From Streptomyces monashensis (GTDB lineage Bacteria; Actinomycetota; Actinomycetes; Streptomycetales; Streptomycetaceae), in the NCBI RefSeq assembly GCF_001866665.1, contig NZ_MLYO01000049.1, positions 38,876 through 102,875 of the forward strand: a stretch of DNA of 64,000 nt. Reading direction: 5' to 3'. The notes under the pieces are model-generated. The model did not search any database, was not told the origin of the DNA, and worked only from the letters and a program-made list of their open reading frames with translations. The position numbers and the translations under genes were made by a program. Positions 17,279-25,143 of the stretch are shown piece by piece (position 1 is the first letter of the stretch; every line of letters begins with the position of its first letter).

Positions 17279-17633
17279 GAGGGGGTCCCTCCCGGACAGA
17301 TGGGGCACGCCAACGGGTGCTGGACCTCGGGGCGTTGGGCAAAAGGGCTGGTATTGCGCAGGACTGATCGACCACACGCGGAACGCCGGGCCGGGCGGAC
17401 CGGGGAGAAGAACACATGGTCGCAGGACCGCTACAGCCGCGTTCTCAGCGACCGCGTCGGCGGGCGCGAACAGGTTCCCGGATCATCACGGGAAGGAGCG
17501 GAGACGGGGAGCCCTCAGGAGGTGGGGACGACGAGCCCGCGGGGAGGCATCGCAGTGTCGGCGGCTTTGCACCGCCGCTGCCAGGCACGCGCCATGGGCG
17601 CACACCGGCCGCCGCCGGGGAGCACTTCCCGGG
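17279..17633 (-). other. Long untranslated region between leader peptide and tauD-like gene
   Basis: About 355 bases separate the leader stop from the tauD start. Open frames here are short and not gene-like. The length, unusual for this compact locus, leaves room for an attenuator or another RNA structure; I could not fold it by eye and see no known riboswitch. Confidence 0.4.
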
Positions 17634-17711
17634 TCAGCGACAACAAAACGCGCTGGAGACGTGCGCCAGATCGATGTGGCGCCGCCGGGTCAGGTCCACG
17701 CGCGGGTTCAT
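17634..17711 (-). CDS. Cys-containing leader peptide upstream of the sulfonate operon
   Basis: A 25-residue ORF from ATG at 17711 containing LTRRRHIDLAHVSSAFCCR and stop. The core is nearly identical to that of the sfnG leader (LTRRRHVDLARVSSAFC). It is the only coding element between the divergent monooxygenase region and the tauD-ssu operon. Two adjacent Cys codons at the end suit a cysteine-sensing attenuation role (inferred). Confidence 0.85.
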   Translation of the reverse strand: MNPRVDLTRRRHIDLAHVSSAFCCR

Positions 17712-17812
17712 GGTTCGGGAGTTCAGCAGATGTCCACCAGGCTGGTCAAGAACTTCCCGGAGAGGTCTTGCATTGCGGACACGGCGAACGTCTCAGCCTC
17801 CTCGGGACACGC

Positions 17813-17975
17813 TCAGAGGCAGACGGCCACGGCGATGCGCTGGACCATCTGCAGGATCCCGCCGGCCACTCCCGTGGCCTCCGCCGGAGCGTGCTGGACC
17901 GGTGAGAAGCCGGACTGGGCCATCGCGACAGCCGTGCCCAGCGCATACGGCTTCGACGAGGTCAGCGCCGGGTGC
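17813..17975 (-). pseudogene. Fragment of an MFS transporter
   Basis: About 50 residues read KPYALGTAVAMAQSGFSP then EATGVAGGILQMVQRIAVAV before a stop. The G-V-x-x-x-x-L-Q-x-V-Q pattern is that of a late transmembrane helix in DHA2 (EmrB/QacA-like) exporters. Nothing else of the gene remains in frame on either side. Low-confidence remnant. Confidence 0.4.
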
Positions 17976-18350
17976 ACCAGCGGCGGACGGCCCCGTCGTA
18001 CTCGTCGATGCTGATGCTCGTAGCTGCTGGTGCACGGCGAAGACGGCTGCCGAGTCTCGGGCGGTACGCGGAAGCGGGGCGGCCATCGGGAAGCCAGGGT
18101 CGGGGTGAGCACCGCGCACGGCGAGCTCGGCAACAGGCAGCACCGCCAGCCTCCCGGCGCTGCGGGGACGCCATGGCCGGGGTCCATGAGGATTCCTTCA
18201 CGGAGGACTGACCCGGGCGCCTCACAACTACGCCCGGAGGGCGGCTGGTTGAGGGCGAGAGAAGGCTGCAGGCAGAGCGAGGGGCGAGATCGGAACGATG
18301 CGTCCACCATACGCCCCGGCGGATGAGATGCCCCTCCCTCATGTTCGACC
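17976..18350. other. Stretch without a recognisable gene
   Basis: Intergenic DNA between the MFS remnant and the promoter of the rightward monooxygenase operon. Short Arg/Ser-rich frames only; no domain seen. Confidence 0.4.
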
Positions 18351-18381
18351 TTGACACTCACAGGGGCGGGCGACGTACGTT
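18351..18381 (+). promoter_or_regulatory. Candidate promoter for the 18415 leader and operon
   Basis: TTGACA at 18351-18356 and TACGTT at 18376-18381, spaced 19 bases, lie 34 bases before the leader peptide start. The spacing is slightly long, so confidence is moderate. Confidence 0.5.
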
Positions 18382-18414
18382 GAAGGGGAAAGTTCCTCAC
18401 AGGTGGAGGCTTTG

Positions 18415-18531
18415 ATGCACGTACTGGGCGCGGCACCGCGCGGTGCGTGCACCGGTGCGCGGCTCATCACCCGGCGGCATGTCGACTACTGCCGTACTTC
18501 CTCCGCCGTCTGTCCTTCCGTAGACGCCTGA
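18415..18531 (+). CDS. Cys-containing leader peptide upstream of the rightward monooxygenase operon
   Basis: A 38-residue ORF from ATG at 18415 with GGAGG 6 bases upstream, a strong site. It contains ITRRHVDYCRTSSAVCPSVD, the same R-R-H-V-D...S-S-A-V-C core as the minus-strand leaders, with an extra Cys in place of an aliphatic residue after D-Y. It ends 78 bases before the TTG start of the first monooxygenase gene. Confidence 0.82.
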   Translation: MHVLGAAPRGACTGARLITRRHVDYCRTSSAVCPSVDA

Positions 18532-18609
18532 CCCCTGCCGGCCGTCCCACCGGTCGTCTCGTCGTGGCCCTGTGGCCGCGAGTCCTCGTGTTTCCCGGAA
18601 GGAACCCCA

Positions 18610-19716
18610 TTGACCGGCCCCGCCCTGCACCTCGCCGTCGAGACGGACGGCGACGGCGCCCACCCCGCGGCCTGGCGCCGCGCCGCCCACTCCCCCGCTC
18701 ACCTGCTCACCCCGCGCCGCGTGGCCCAGGTCGCCGCCATCGCCGAGAACGCCGGGTTCACCCTGATCACCCTGGATGACGGCGTGCTGCCGCCCGGGGC
18801 CGCACCGGATCCGGTGGGCCGTATCGGCGCGGTGGAGCGGGCGGCCTTCGCCGCGGCGTCCACGAGCACCATCGGGATCGCGCCCGTCATCCCGGTCACG
18901 TATGCCGAACCCTTCCATGTCTCCAGCCAGTTGGCGTCCCTGGACCACATCTCCGCCGGCCGCGCCGGGTGGGTGGTGACGGAGGAGGAGCGTCCCGAGG
19001 CGGCCCGGGCCTGGGGACGGCCGCTGATCGCCGACGCCGCCACGCGGGCCCGGGAGTCCCGGGACGGCGTGGAGGTGGCCCGAGCCCTGTGGGACTCGTG
19101 GGAGGACGACGCGGCCATCCGGTCCGTGGCCACCAGCCGCTATCTCGACCGCGAGCGGCTGCACTACATCGACTTCACGGGCGAGACGTATGCCGTCAAG
19201 GGCCCGGCGATCGTGCCGCGCCCGCCTCAGGGGCAGCTTGTCGTCCTGGGCCGGCCGGACCGGGTTCCCGCCGCACAGCTCGACGTGGCTCTCGTCGAGG
19301 GGCGCGACCTCGCGTCGGTCGCCACAGCCGCTGCTGCCGCCGGTACGCCCCGCGTCTTCGCCGAGGTCGACGTGGCGCTGGACACCCCGCAGGCCACGGC
19401 CGCCGAGCGCGTCGCCGATCTGGAGCGGCACGCGGCGTGGAGCGACCGGGGACGGCTGCGGCACATCGGCACCGCAGACCAACTCGTCGCCCTCCTGGAA
19501 GGATTGAGCCGCCACGTCGACGGCGTACGGCTGCACCCGCTGGTGCTGGACGAGGACCTGCCCGTCCTCTCCCGCCTCGTGCTGCCGGCCCTGTCCGGAC
19601 GACGCCTCGTCGCCCGCCCGCTGCCCGGTACGTCCCTGCGCTCGGCCCTCGGTCTGGGGCGCCCTGCCAATCGCTTCGCCGCCGCCTCCGCGGCGGCCCA
19701 GGAGGACGCCCGATGA
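18610..19716 (+). CDS. LLM-class monooxygenase, shortened paralogue of the 6392-7639 product
   Basis: 368 residues from a TTG start at 18610 with GGAAGGAA upstream. Shared features with the 6392 gene: HLAVxxDG.GxHPAxWR at the N-terminus, YAEPFHVSSQLASLDHISAGRAG, WDSWEDDAAIRSVATSRY, LHYIDFTGETYAVKGPAIVP and the C-terminal GLGRPANRFAA. The central part after PRPPQGQ is about 45 residues shorter than in the paralogue, so catalytic competence is uncertain; it might be a partner subunit of the next gene. The next gene overlaps by 4 bases (ATGA). Confidence 0.85.
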   Translation: MTGPALHLAVETDGDGAHPAAWRRAAHSPAHLLTPRRVAQVAAIAENAGFTLITLDDGVLPPGAAPDPVGRIGAVERAAFAAASTSTIGIAPVIPVTYAEPFHVSSQLASLDHISAGRAGWVVTEEERPEAARAWGRPLIADAATRARESRDGVEVARALWDSWEDDAAIRSVATSRYLDRERLHYIDFTGETYAVKGPAIVPRPPQGQLVVLGRPDRVPAAQLDVALVEGRDLASVATAAAAAGTPRVFAEVDVALDTPQATAAERVADLERHAAWSDRGRLRHIGTADQLVALLEGLSRHVDGVRLHPLVLDEDLPVLSRLVLPALSGRRLVARPLPGTSLRSALGLGRPANRFAAASAAAQEDAR

Positions 19717-21113
19717 CCCGCACCGATCCCCTCGACGTCCCCCGGCCGCACGCCCAGCTGCACTTCGGGGTGTTCTTCCAGGGCGTCAACCACTGGACCA
19801 TCTGGTCCGCCCCCGACAGCGGCTCCCAGATCGACCCCGCCTCCTTCCGCCGGGTCGCCCAGACCGCCGAACGGGGCCTGTTCGACGCGTTCTTCCTCGG
19901 CGAGGGGCTGCGGCTGCGCGAGGTAGACGGCAAGATCCACGATCTCGACGTGGCCGGGCGGCCGGACGCCATCACCCAGCTCGCGGCACTGGCCGCGGTC
20001 ACCCGCCGGATCGGCCTGGTCTCCACCTCCAACTCCACTTTCAACGAGCCCGCCGACCTCGCCCGCCGCCTTTCCGGCCTCGACCTGCTCTCCGAAGGCC
20101 GCGCCGGCTGGAACGTGGTGACCACGGACAACGCCTGGACCGGCGCCAACTTCCGCCGCGGCGGCTACCTCGACCACGCCGACCGCTACCGCCGCGCCGA
20201 GGAGTTCCTCACCGTGGCCCGCGCCTTGTGGGACGGCTGGGAAGACGGAGCAGTCGCCGACTCCGCGCGGGCACGGGAATGGTCGGTGCCCGGTGCCGTA
20301 CGCCGAGTGCACCACCGCGGACCGCAGTTCGACGTCGACCTCGCCCCCACCCTGCCGCGCAGCGCCCAAGGCCACCCCGTGATCTTCCAGGCTGGGGACT
20401 CCGGCGAGGGGCGCGACTTCGCGGCCCGCAACGCCGACGTCGTCTTCTCCGCGCACGGCAACGACTTCGACGACGCGCTGGCCTTCGCCGACGACATCCG
20501 GCGCCGGCTGCGGGCGGTCGGTCGGCCCGACGACGACCTGCGGATCCTGCCGGGCACCGAGATCATCCTCGGCGCCACCGAGGAGGAGGCCCAGGAGAAG
20601 AAGCGCTGGATCCGTCTCCAACAGGTGACCCCCGCCACGGCGTTGGGGATCGCCGGACTGCTGTGGGGCATCGACCTCTCGGACCGCGACGCCGACGGGC
20701 CACTACCGAAGGAGGATCCGGTGGTCACCGCGAACGACGGCTCCTTCGGCGCCCGGCGCATCGCCGACCCGCGCGCGGTCGTGGCCGAATGGCGGGCGAA
20801 GGCGGAGGCACACGGCTGGTCGCTGCGCGAGACCATCATCGCGCTCGGCCCGCAGCGCGGGCACGTCGGCACCCCGTCCGGTCTTGCCGACAAGTTCGCC
20901 CACTTCGTGCGGCACGGCGCGATCGACGGCTTCAACGTCACGCCCTACCTCATCCCCGACGGCCTCGACGACATCGTCGACCTGCTCGTCCCGGAACTGC
21001 AGGAACGCGGGATCTACCGCACCGAGTACACCGGCACCACCCTGCGCGAGAACCTCGGCCTGCGCGAACCCCTCACGCACCGGTCCGCGCGAAACCGACG
21101 GCAGGCGGGCTGA
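19713..21113 (+). CDS. NtaA/SnaA/DszA-family FMNH2-dependent monooxygenase
   Basis: 466 residues from ATG at 19713, coupled to the preceding gene. Diagnostic segments: FFQGVNHWTIWSAPDSGSQID, AFFLGEGLRLREVDGKIHDLD, NSTFNEPADLARRLSGLDLL, GRAGWNVVTTDNAWTGANFRRGG, HPVIFQAGDSGEGRDFAARN. It is a paralogue of the 4994 gene, and the gene pair repeats the order of the leftward operon. Members oxidise sulfones, aminopolycarboxylates or S-substituted N-acetylcysteines with FMNH2; the substrate here is unknown. A long in-frame extension upstream overlaps the previous gene and is rejected. Confidence 0.92.
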   Translation: MTRTDPLDVPRPHAQLHFGVFFQGVNHWTIWSAPDSGSQIDPASFRRVAQTAERGLFDAFFLGEGLRLREVDGKIHDLDVAGRPDAITQLAALAAVTRRIGLVSTSNSTFNEPADLARRLSGLDLLSEGRAGWNVVTTDNAWTGANFRRGGYLDHADRYRRAEEFLTVARALWDGWEDGAVADSARAREWSVPGAVRRVHHRGPQFDVDLAPTLPRSAQGHPVIFQAGDSGEGRDFAARNADVVFSAHGNDFDDALAFADDIRRRLRAVGRPDDDLRILPGTEIILGATEEEAQEKKRWIRLQQVTPATALGIAGLLWGIDLSDRDADGPLPKEDPVVTANDGSFGARRIADPRAVVAEWRAKAEAHGWSLRETIIALGPQRGHVGTPSGLADKFAHFVRHGAIDGFNVTPYLIPDGLDDIVDLLVPELQERGIYRTEYTGTTLRENLGLREPLTHRSARNRRQAG

Positions 21114-21150
21114 GCACCGGGATGCCCCGTCCACTGAGGACTGAGTACAC

Positions 21151-22140
21151 ATGACTGACAAGAAGCTGTCACACAGGGACGGAATGCGGGTCCGGCCGAC
21201 GGCCGTTCTGACTGACATGACTGTTGGAGTAGCGCTCAACGCGTCCGATGCGCCGAACCAGGTCGACGCCACCGTACAACTGGCCCAGGAGGCAGCGGAG
21301 TTCGGTGTCACGTCGGCCTGGTTCGGGCAGACCTTCGGCGCGGACTCACCCCAGCTCGCGGCCATCGTCGGGCGCGAGGTGCCCGGACTGCAGGTCGGGA
21401 CCTCCGCGATCCCCGTCTTCGGCCGCCACCCGCTGCTGGTCTCCAGCCAGGCCCAGACCGCCCAGGCCGCGACCCACGGCCGCTACCACCTCGGTCTGGC
21501 CCTGGGCACGAAACTGCTGACGGAGAACGGTTTCGGCCTGCCCTTCGAACGCCCCGTCGCCCGGCTGCGTGAGTTCCTCACCGCCTTGCGGCAGTTGACC
21601 GAGACCGGCACGGCTGATTTCCACGGCGAGCTGCTCACCGCGACCACCCCGGTCCCGGCGCGGGTAACGGGTGCCGAGAGCGGTGTCCCCCTGCTGGTCG
21701 CCGCGATGGGGCCGCAGGCGCTGCGGGTCAGCGGTGAGCTGGCGGACGGGATCCTGCCCTACCTGGCGGGACCGCGCGCCCTGGCGGAACACATCGTTCC
21801 CGCCCTGACCGCCGCCGCCGAGGCCACCGGCCGCCCCGCGCCCCGGATCGTCGCCCTGGTGCCCGGCGTGGTCACCGACGACGTGGACGCGGTGCGCGCC
21901 AAGGCCACCGAGAACCTCGCCTTCTACGAACAGATCCCGTCCTACGCCCGGGTCATCGAACTCTCCGGCGGCCGGCGTGCCGCCGACCTGGCCGTGATCG
22001 GCGACGAGAAGACCGTCGAGGCCGAGGTACGCCGATACCGCGACGCAGGCGCCACCGAGGTCGTGTTCTCGGGCACCGAGATCGCGGGAGAAGCCGACCG
22101 CCGACGCACCTGGCGCCTCCTCGGCGAACTGGCCCGCTGA
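21151..22140 (+). CDS. F420-dependent LLM-class oxidoreductase (MSMEG_4879-like)
   Basis: 329 residues. Segments typical of the TIGR03564-type group are readable: VGVALNASDAPNQVDATVQL, TSAWFGQTFGADSPQLAAIV, GTSAIPVFGRHPLLVSSQAQ, GRYHLGLALGTK and AAMGPQALRVSGELADG. These proteins bind F420 rather than FMN and transfer hydride. ATG at 21151 is used; the ribosome-binding site is weak and an internal ATG at residue 23 (TVGVAL) is a possible alternative. It follows the monooxygenase by 37 bases in the same operon, so a reductive step in organosulfur breakdown is conceivable. Confidence 0.85.
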   Translation: MTDKKLSHRDGMRVRPTAVLTDMTVGVALNASDAPNQVDATVQLAQEAAEFGVTSAWFGQTFGADSPQLAAIVGREVPGLQVGTSAIPVFGRHPLLVSSQAQTAQAATHGRYHLGLALGTKLLTENGFGLPFERPVARLREFLTALRQLTETGTADFHGELLTATTPVPARVTGAESGVPLLVAAMGPQALRVSGELADGILPYLAGPRALAEHIVPALTAAAEATGRPAPRIVALVPGVVTDDVDAVRAKATENLAFYEQIPSYARVIELSGGRRAADLAVIGDEKTVEAEVRRYRDAGATEVVFSGTEIAGEADRRRTWRLLGELAR

Positions 22141-22183
22141 ACAGCCCCGAAGACCCAACAGCCCCTAGTGAGGGAGATTGCCC

Positions 22184-23008
22184 ATGACCACCGAGGCCAC
22201 CGCGACGGACCTGCAGGCCTTCACCGAGAACTGGCTGGCGTGGTACCGAGCGCAGGAGGCCCGGCTCGCCGCTCCGCACGGTTTCCTGGCGATCACCGGC
22301 CTGCACTGGCTCGACGAGCGGCCGCAGCGCTTCCCCGACGCGCCCGGTGCGTGGCGCACCGGCCCCGACGGGGTCGTCGTGGACCTCGACGACGGCGAGG
22401 AACTGCTCGTCGGCGGAACGGCGGTGCACGGTGAACACCGTTTCGGCGTGCTTCCCGAACGCGGCGGCGTCGACGCCGTCTGGGGAGACGCCGTCATCGA
22501 GGTCGCCAGGCGCGGCGGGCACGACATCGTGCGCCCCCGGCACCCGGACGCGCCGCTGCGCACCGCCTTCACCGGAACGCCCGCCTACTCCCCCGACCCG
22601 CGCTGGGCCGTGACAGGCCGGTACGTCCCCTTCGACGAGCCGCGGCCGACCACCGTGGGCGCCGCGGTCGAGGGCCTGGAGCATGTGTACGACGCTCCGG
22701 GCAGGGTCGAGTTCGAGCTGGACGGGCGCCCGCTGTCCCTCACCGCGTTCCCCGGACATGGTGCGGGCCGACTGATGGTGCTGTTCACCGACGCGACCTC
22801 CGGGGTCACCACCTACGCCGCCAACCGGGTCCTCGCCCTGGAGCCGACCGCCGCCGACGGCACGGTCGTCCTGGACTTCAATCGCGCCGCGAACCTGCCG
22901 TGCGCCTACACGGACCTGGCCACCTGCCCGCTGCCCCCGGCCGGGAACCGGCTGCCGGTGGCGATCGAGGCCGGCCAGAAGATCCCCCGTGAGCGCGGCG
23001 GTTCCTGA
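22184..23008 (+). CDS. DUF1684 domain protein
   Basis: 274 residues from ATG at 22184 with GAGGGAGA just upstream (a TTG six bases earlier is less likely). DUF1684 features: NWLAWYRAQEARLAAPHGFL, ITGLHWLDE, GRYVPFDEPRP, and the C-terminal TYAANRVLALEP ... VLDFNRAANLPCAYTDLATC PLPPAGNRLPVAIEAG pattern. The function of the family is unknown; a His/Cys/Asn-rich C-terminus suggests an enzyme. It is the last gene of the rightward monooxygenase operon, 43 bases after the F420 enzyme, so a role in organosulfur use is inferred from context only. Confidence 0.88.
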   Translation: MTTEATATDLQAFTENWLAWYRAQEARLAAPHGFLAITGLHWLDERPQRFPDAPGAWRTGPDGVVVDLDDGEELLVGGTAVHGEHRFGVLPERGGVDAVWGDAVIEVARRGGHDIVRPRHPDAPLRTAFTGTPAYSPDPRWAVTGRYVPFDEPRPTTVGAAVEGLEHVYDAPGRVEFELDGRPLSLTAFPGHGAGRLMVLFTDATSGVTTYAANRVLALEPTAADGTVVLDFNRAANLPCAYTDLATCPLPPAGNRLPVAIEAGQKIPRERGGS

Positions 23009-23022
23009 GCCGGGCTCGGCCA

Positions 23023-23052
23023 TTGACCAACGGCAAGATCTCTCCGTACGAT
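23023..23052 (+). promoter_or_regulatory. Promoter of the SAM-IV / peptide transporter operon
   Basis: TTGACC (23023-23028) and TACGAT (23047-23052) with an 18-base spacer, directly before the riboswitch. The geometry matches that of the promoter at 11995-12024. Confidence 0.7.
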
Positions 23053-23059
23053 CACGAGT

Positions 23060-23187
23060 GGCATTGAGTGTCAGCGTCAAGCCCTGGCTCGCTGACCGGC
23101 AACCCTCCCGCGCGGTGGGGTGCTCCAGGTGAAAGCCCGGCGGGATCACCGAAGATCCCGCAAGCGCGTGGCCCCGTGACCGGGGCC
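23060..23187 (+). promoter_or_regulatory. SAM-IV riboswitch with terminator-like hairpin
   Basis: Blocks GAGTGTCAGCGTCAAGCCC, TGGCTCGCTGACCGGCAACC, CTCCCGCGCGGTGGGGTGC, TCCAGGTGA and the 3' GATCCCGCAAGCGCG match the SAM-IV aptamer, and align well with the copy at 11864-11982. It is followed at 23170-23187 by the hairpin GGCCCCG-TGAC-CGGGGCC, which overlaps the approach to the leader peptide start. SAM binding is expected to repress the downstream importer and monooxygenase genes. Confidence 0.92.
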
Positions 23188-23205
23188 GGACAAGTGGAGG
23201 ACGGT

Positions 23206-23322
23206 ATGCGGCACGGTGGTGACCTCAGCGCCCATGTCGTCGGCGCCACCGTGTTCTCCCGGCTCTCGCGTCGGCGCCACATCGACCTCAGGCGCTCGAC
23301 CAGCTGTCTCTGTCAGGCCTGA
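23206..23322 (+). CDS. Cys-containing leader peptide downstream of the SAM-IV riboswitch
   Basis: A 38-residue ORF from ATG at 23206 with GGAGG 5 bases upstream; it ends in LSRRRHIDLRRSTSCLCQA. The R-R-R-H-I-D-L...S-C-L-C core matches the other leaders. It starts 19 bases after the riboswitch hairpin and ends 198 bases before the binding-protein gene. A shorter start at GTG 23251 is possible. Translational sensing of cysteine is inferred. Confidence 0.85.
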   Translation: MRHGGDLSAHVVGATVFSRLSRRRHIDLRRSTSCLCQA

Positions 23323-23520
23323 CGGGCCTTCCCACCGCTGGTCGCGGTCCGGCACCAGTCCTCGCCGCGTCCGTCTGCGCCTGATCCTCATCTTTCCCTG
23401 ATCCCTGTCTGCACAGCGCTCCCCCGGCGTCGGCATCGCGCCGACCGAGGCCGCACGCCCACGCACGGCCATGTCCCGTACAGCCACCGTGCCTGGTGAC
23501 ACGAGTAGGAGAAGCCCTCT

Positions 23521-25140
23521 GTGACTGCACTTGCCCATGTCAGAACTTCTCGGTGGGCGGCGCTGACCGCCCTTGTGACCACCAGCGTTCTGCTGGCCGC
23601 CTGCGGATCGGGCGGCGGCGATGCGGGCAGCGGCACCGGGCAGCCCAGGTCCGGCGGCACCCTGACCTTCGCGGTGGGCTCGGACGCCGGCTGCGTGGAC
23701 CCGCAGCAGGTCGCCAGCAACGAGACCATCTATTCGGTGCGCCAGATCGTGGACTCCCTGACGGACCAGGACCCCAGGACCGGCAAGATCGCGCCGTGGC
23801 TGGCGAAGAGCTGGGACGTCAGCTCCGACGCCACGACGTTCACCTTCCATCTGCGCCCGGGCGTCACCTTCAGCGACGGGTCGAAGCTGACCGCGCAGGT
23901 GGTCAAGGACAACTTCGACGCGGTGCCGAAGCTCGGCGCCCTGGGCACTCTCGCCGAGGGCTACCTGAGCGGTGTGAAGAGCACCACCGTGGTCGATCCG
24001 CTCACCGTCAGGGTGACGTTCAACCGGCCCAACGCCCAGTTTCTGCAGGCCACTTCGACACACTCGCTCGGCATCGAGTCCTCGGCCAGCGTGACGAAGA
24101 CCCCGCAGCAGAAGTGCAGCGACGGCGTGATCGGTTCCGGGCCCTTCGTGCTGAAACAGTACGTGCAGAACCGGTCGCTCACCCTCGCCAAGCGCACCGG
24201 ATACGCCTGGGGTTCCTCGTTGTGGACCAAGAAGGGCGAGGCGTACCTGGACAAGCTGGTGTTCAAGGTCGTACCGGAGGCGGGTGTACGGGCGGGCAGT
24301 CTCCAGTCCGGCCAGGTGGACGCGATCAGCAGCGTGGGCAAGGCCAACGAGGCGGCGCTCAAGGGCGGCCAGGTCATCCTCCGGCGACGGGCCAACCCCG
24401 GCATCGTGTTCGGTCTCGGCCTCAACAACTCGCGGACGGCCCTGAAGGACGCGAGGGTGCGCCAGGCGATCCTGTACGCCATCGACCGGCAGCAGATCGC
24501 CGACACCGTGTTCCCGACCGGAACCCAGCCGGCGACCAGCGTCCTCGCGCACACCACTCCCGACTACACCAGCCTCGCCTCCGGCCTCGCCTTCGACGCG
24601 GCCAAGGCCAAGTCCCTGCTGGATTCGACCGGTTGGAAGACCGGCAGCGACGGCCTCCGTACCAAGGGCGGCAAGAAGCTGAGCCTGACCGTCACGTGGT
24701 TCCCCAACGCCGCCACCAACCAGCCCGCGCTGGAACTCGTCCAGCAGCAGCTCAAGGCCGTCGGTGTCGAGGTGGTCCTCAAGCAGCTCCAGGTCACGCA
24801 GTTCGCCCCGACGCTCCAGTCGGGTGACTTCGACGCGGTATGGGGGAACGTGACCCGCGCCGACCCGGACATCCTGCGCAGCTCCTTCTCCACCAAGCTG
24901 GCCAACTTCTACCACCTGCCCGCAAGCTCCCTCGACACGTCGCTGTCCGAGCAGGCCGCGACCGCCGACGCGGCCAAGCGCAAGCAACTGGTCGATCAGG
25001 CCCAGCAGTCGATCGTGCAGAACGCCTCCTACGTGCCGGTGGTGGAGCTTGAGACCCAGCTGGGTGTGGCGACGAAGGTGCACGATCTGAACTTCGACGC
25101 CTCCAGCCGGCTGCAGCTGCACGACACCTGGATCGGCTGA
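23521..25140 (+). CDS. Peptide/opine-type ABC transporter substrate-binding lipoprotein (family 5)
   Basis: 539 residues from GTG at 23521. Lipoprotein signal with lipobox LLAAC at about residue 27. SBP_bac_5 features: GGTLTFAVGSDAGCVDPQQ, SWDVSSDATTFTFHLRPGVTFSDG, VIGSGPFVLKQYV, NPGIVFGLGLNNSRTALKDARVRQAILYAIDRQQIADTVF (in sequence) and GLAFDAAKAKSLLDSTGWK. This family binds oligopeptides, glutathione or similar ligands. With SAM-IV and leader control upstream and a monooxygenase at the end of the operon, a sulfur-containing peptide or conjugate is likely (inference). Confidence 0.92.
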   Translation: MTALAHVRTSRWAALTALVTTSVLLAACGSGGGDAGSGTGQPRSGGTLTFAVGSDAGCVDPQQVASNETIYSVRQIVDSLTDQDPRTGKIAPWLAKSWDVSSDATTFTFHLRPGVTFSDGSKLTAQVVKDNFDAVPKLGALGTLAEGYLSGVKSTTVVDPLTVRVTFNRPNAQFLQATSTHSLGIESSASVTKTPQQKCSDGVIGSGPFVLKQYVQNRSLTLAKRTGYAWGSSLWTKKGEAYLDKLVFKVVPEAGVRAGSLQSGQVDAISSVGKANEAALKGGQVILRRRANPGIVFGLGLNNSRTALKDARVRQAILYAIDRQQIADTVFPTGTQPATSVLAHTTPDYTSLASGLAFDAAKAKSLLDSTGWKTGSDGLRTKGGKKLSLTVTWFPNAATNQPALELVQQQLKAVGVEVVLKQLQVTQFAPTLQSGDFDAVWGNVTRADPDILRSSFSTKLANFYHLPASSLDTSLSEQAATADAAKRKQLVDQAQQSIVQNASYVPVVELETQLGVATKVHDLNFDASSRLQLHDTWIG

Positions 25141-25143
25141 CGC

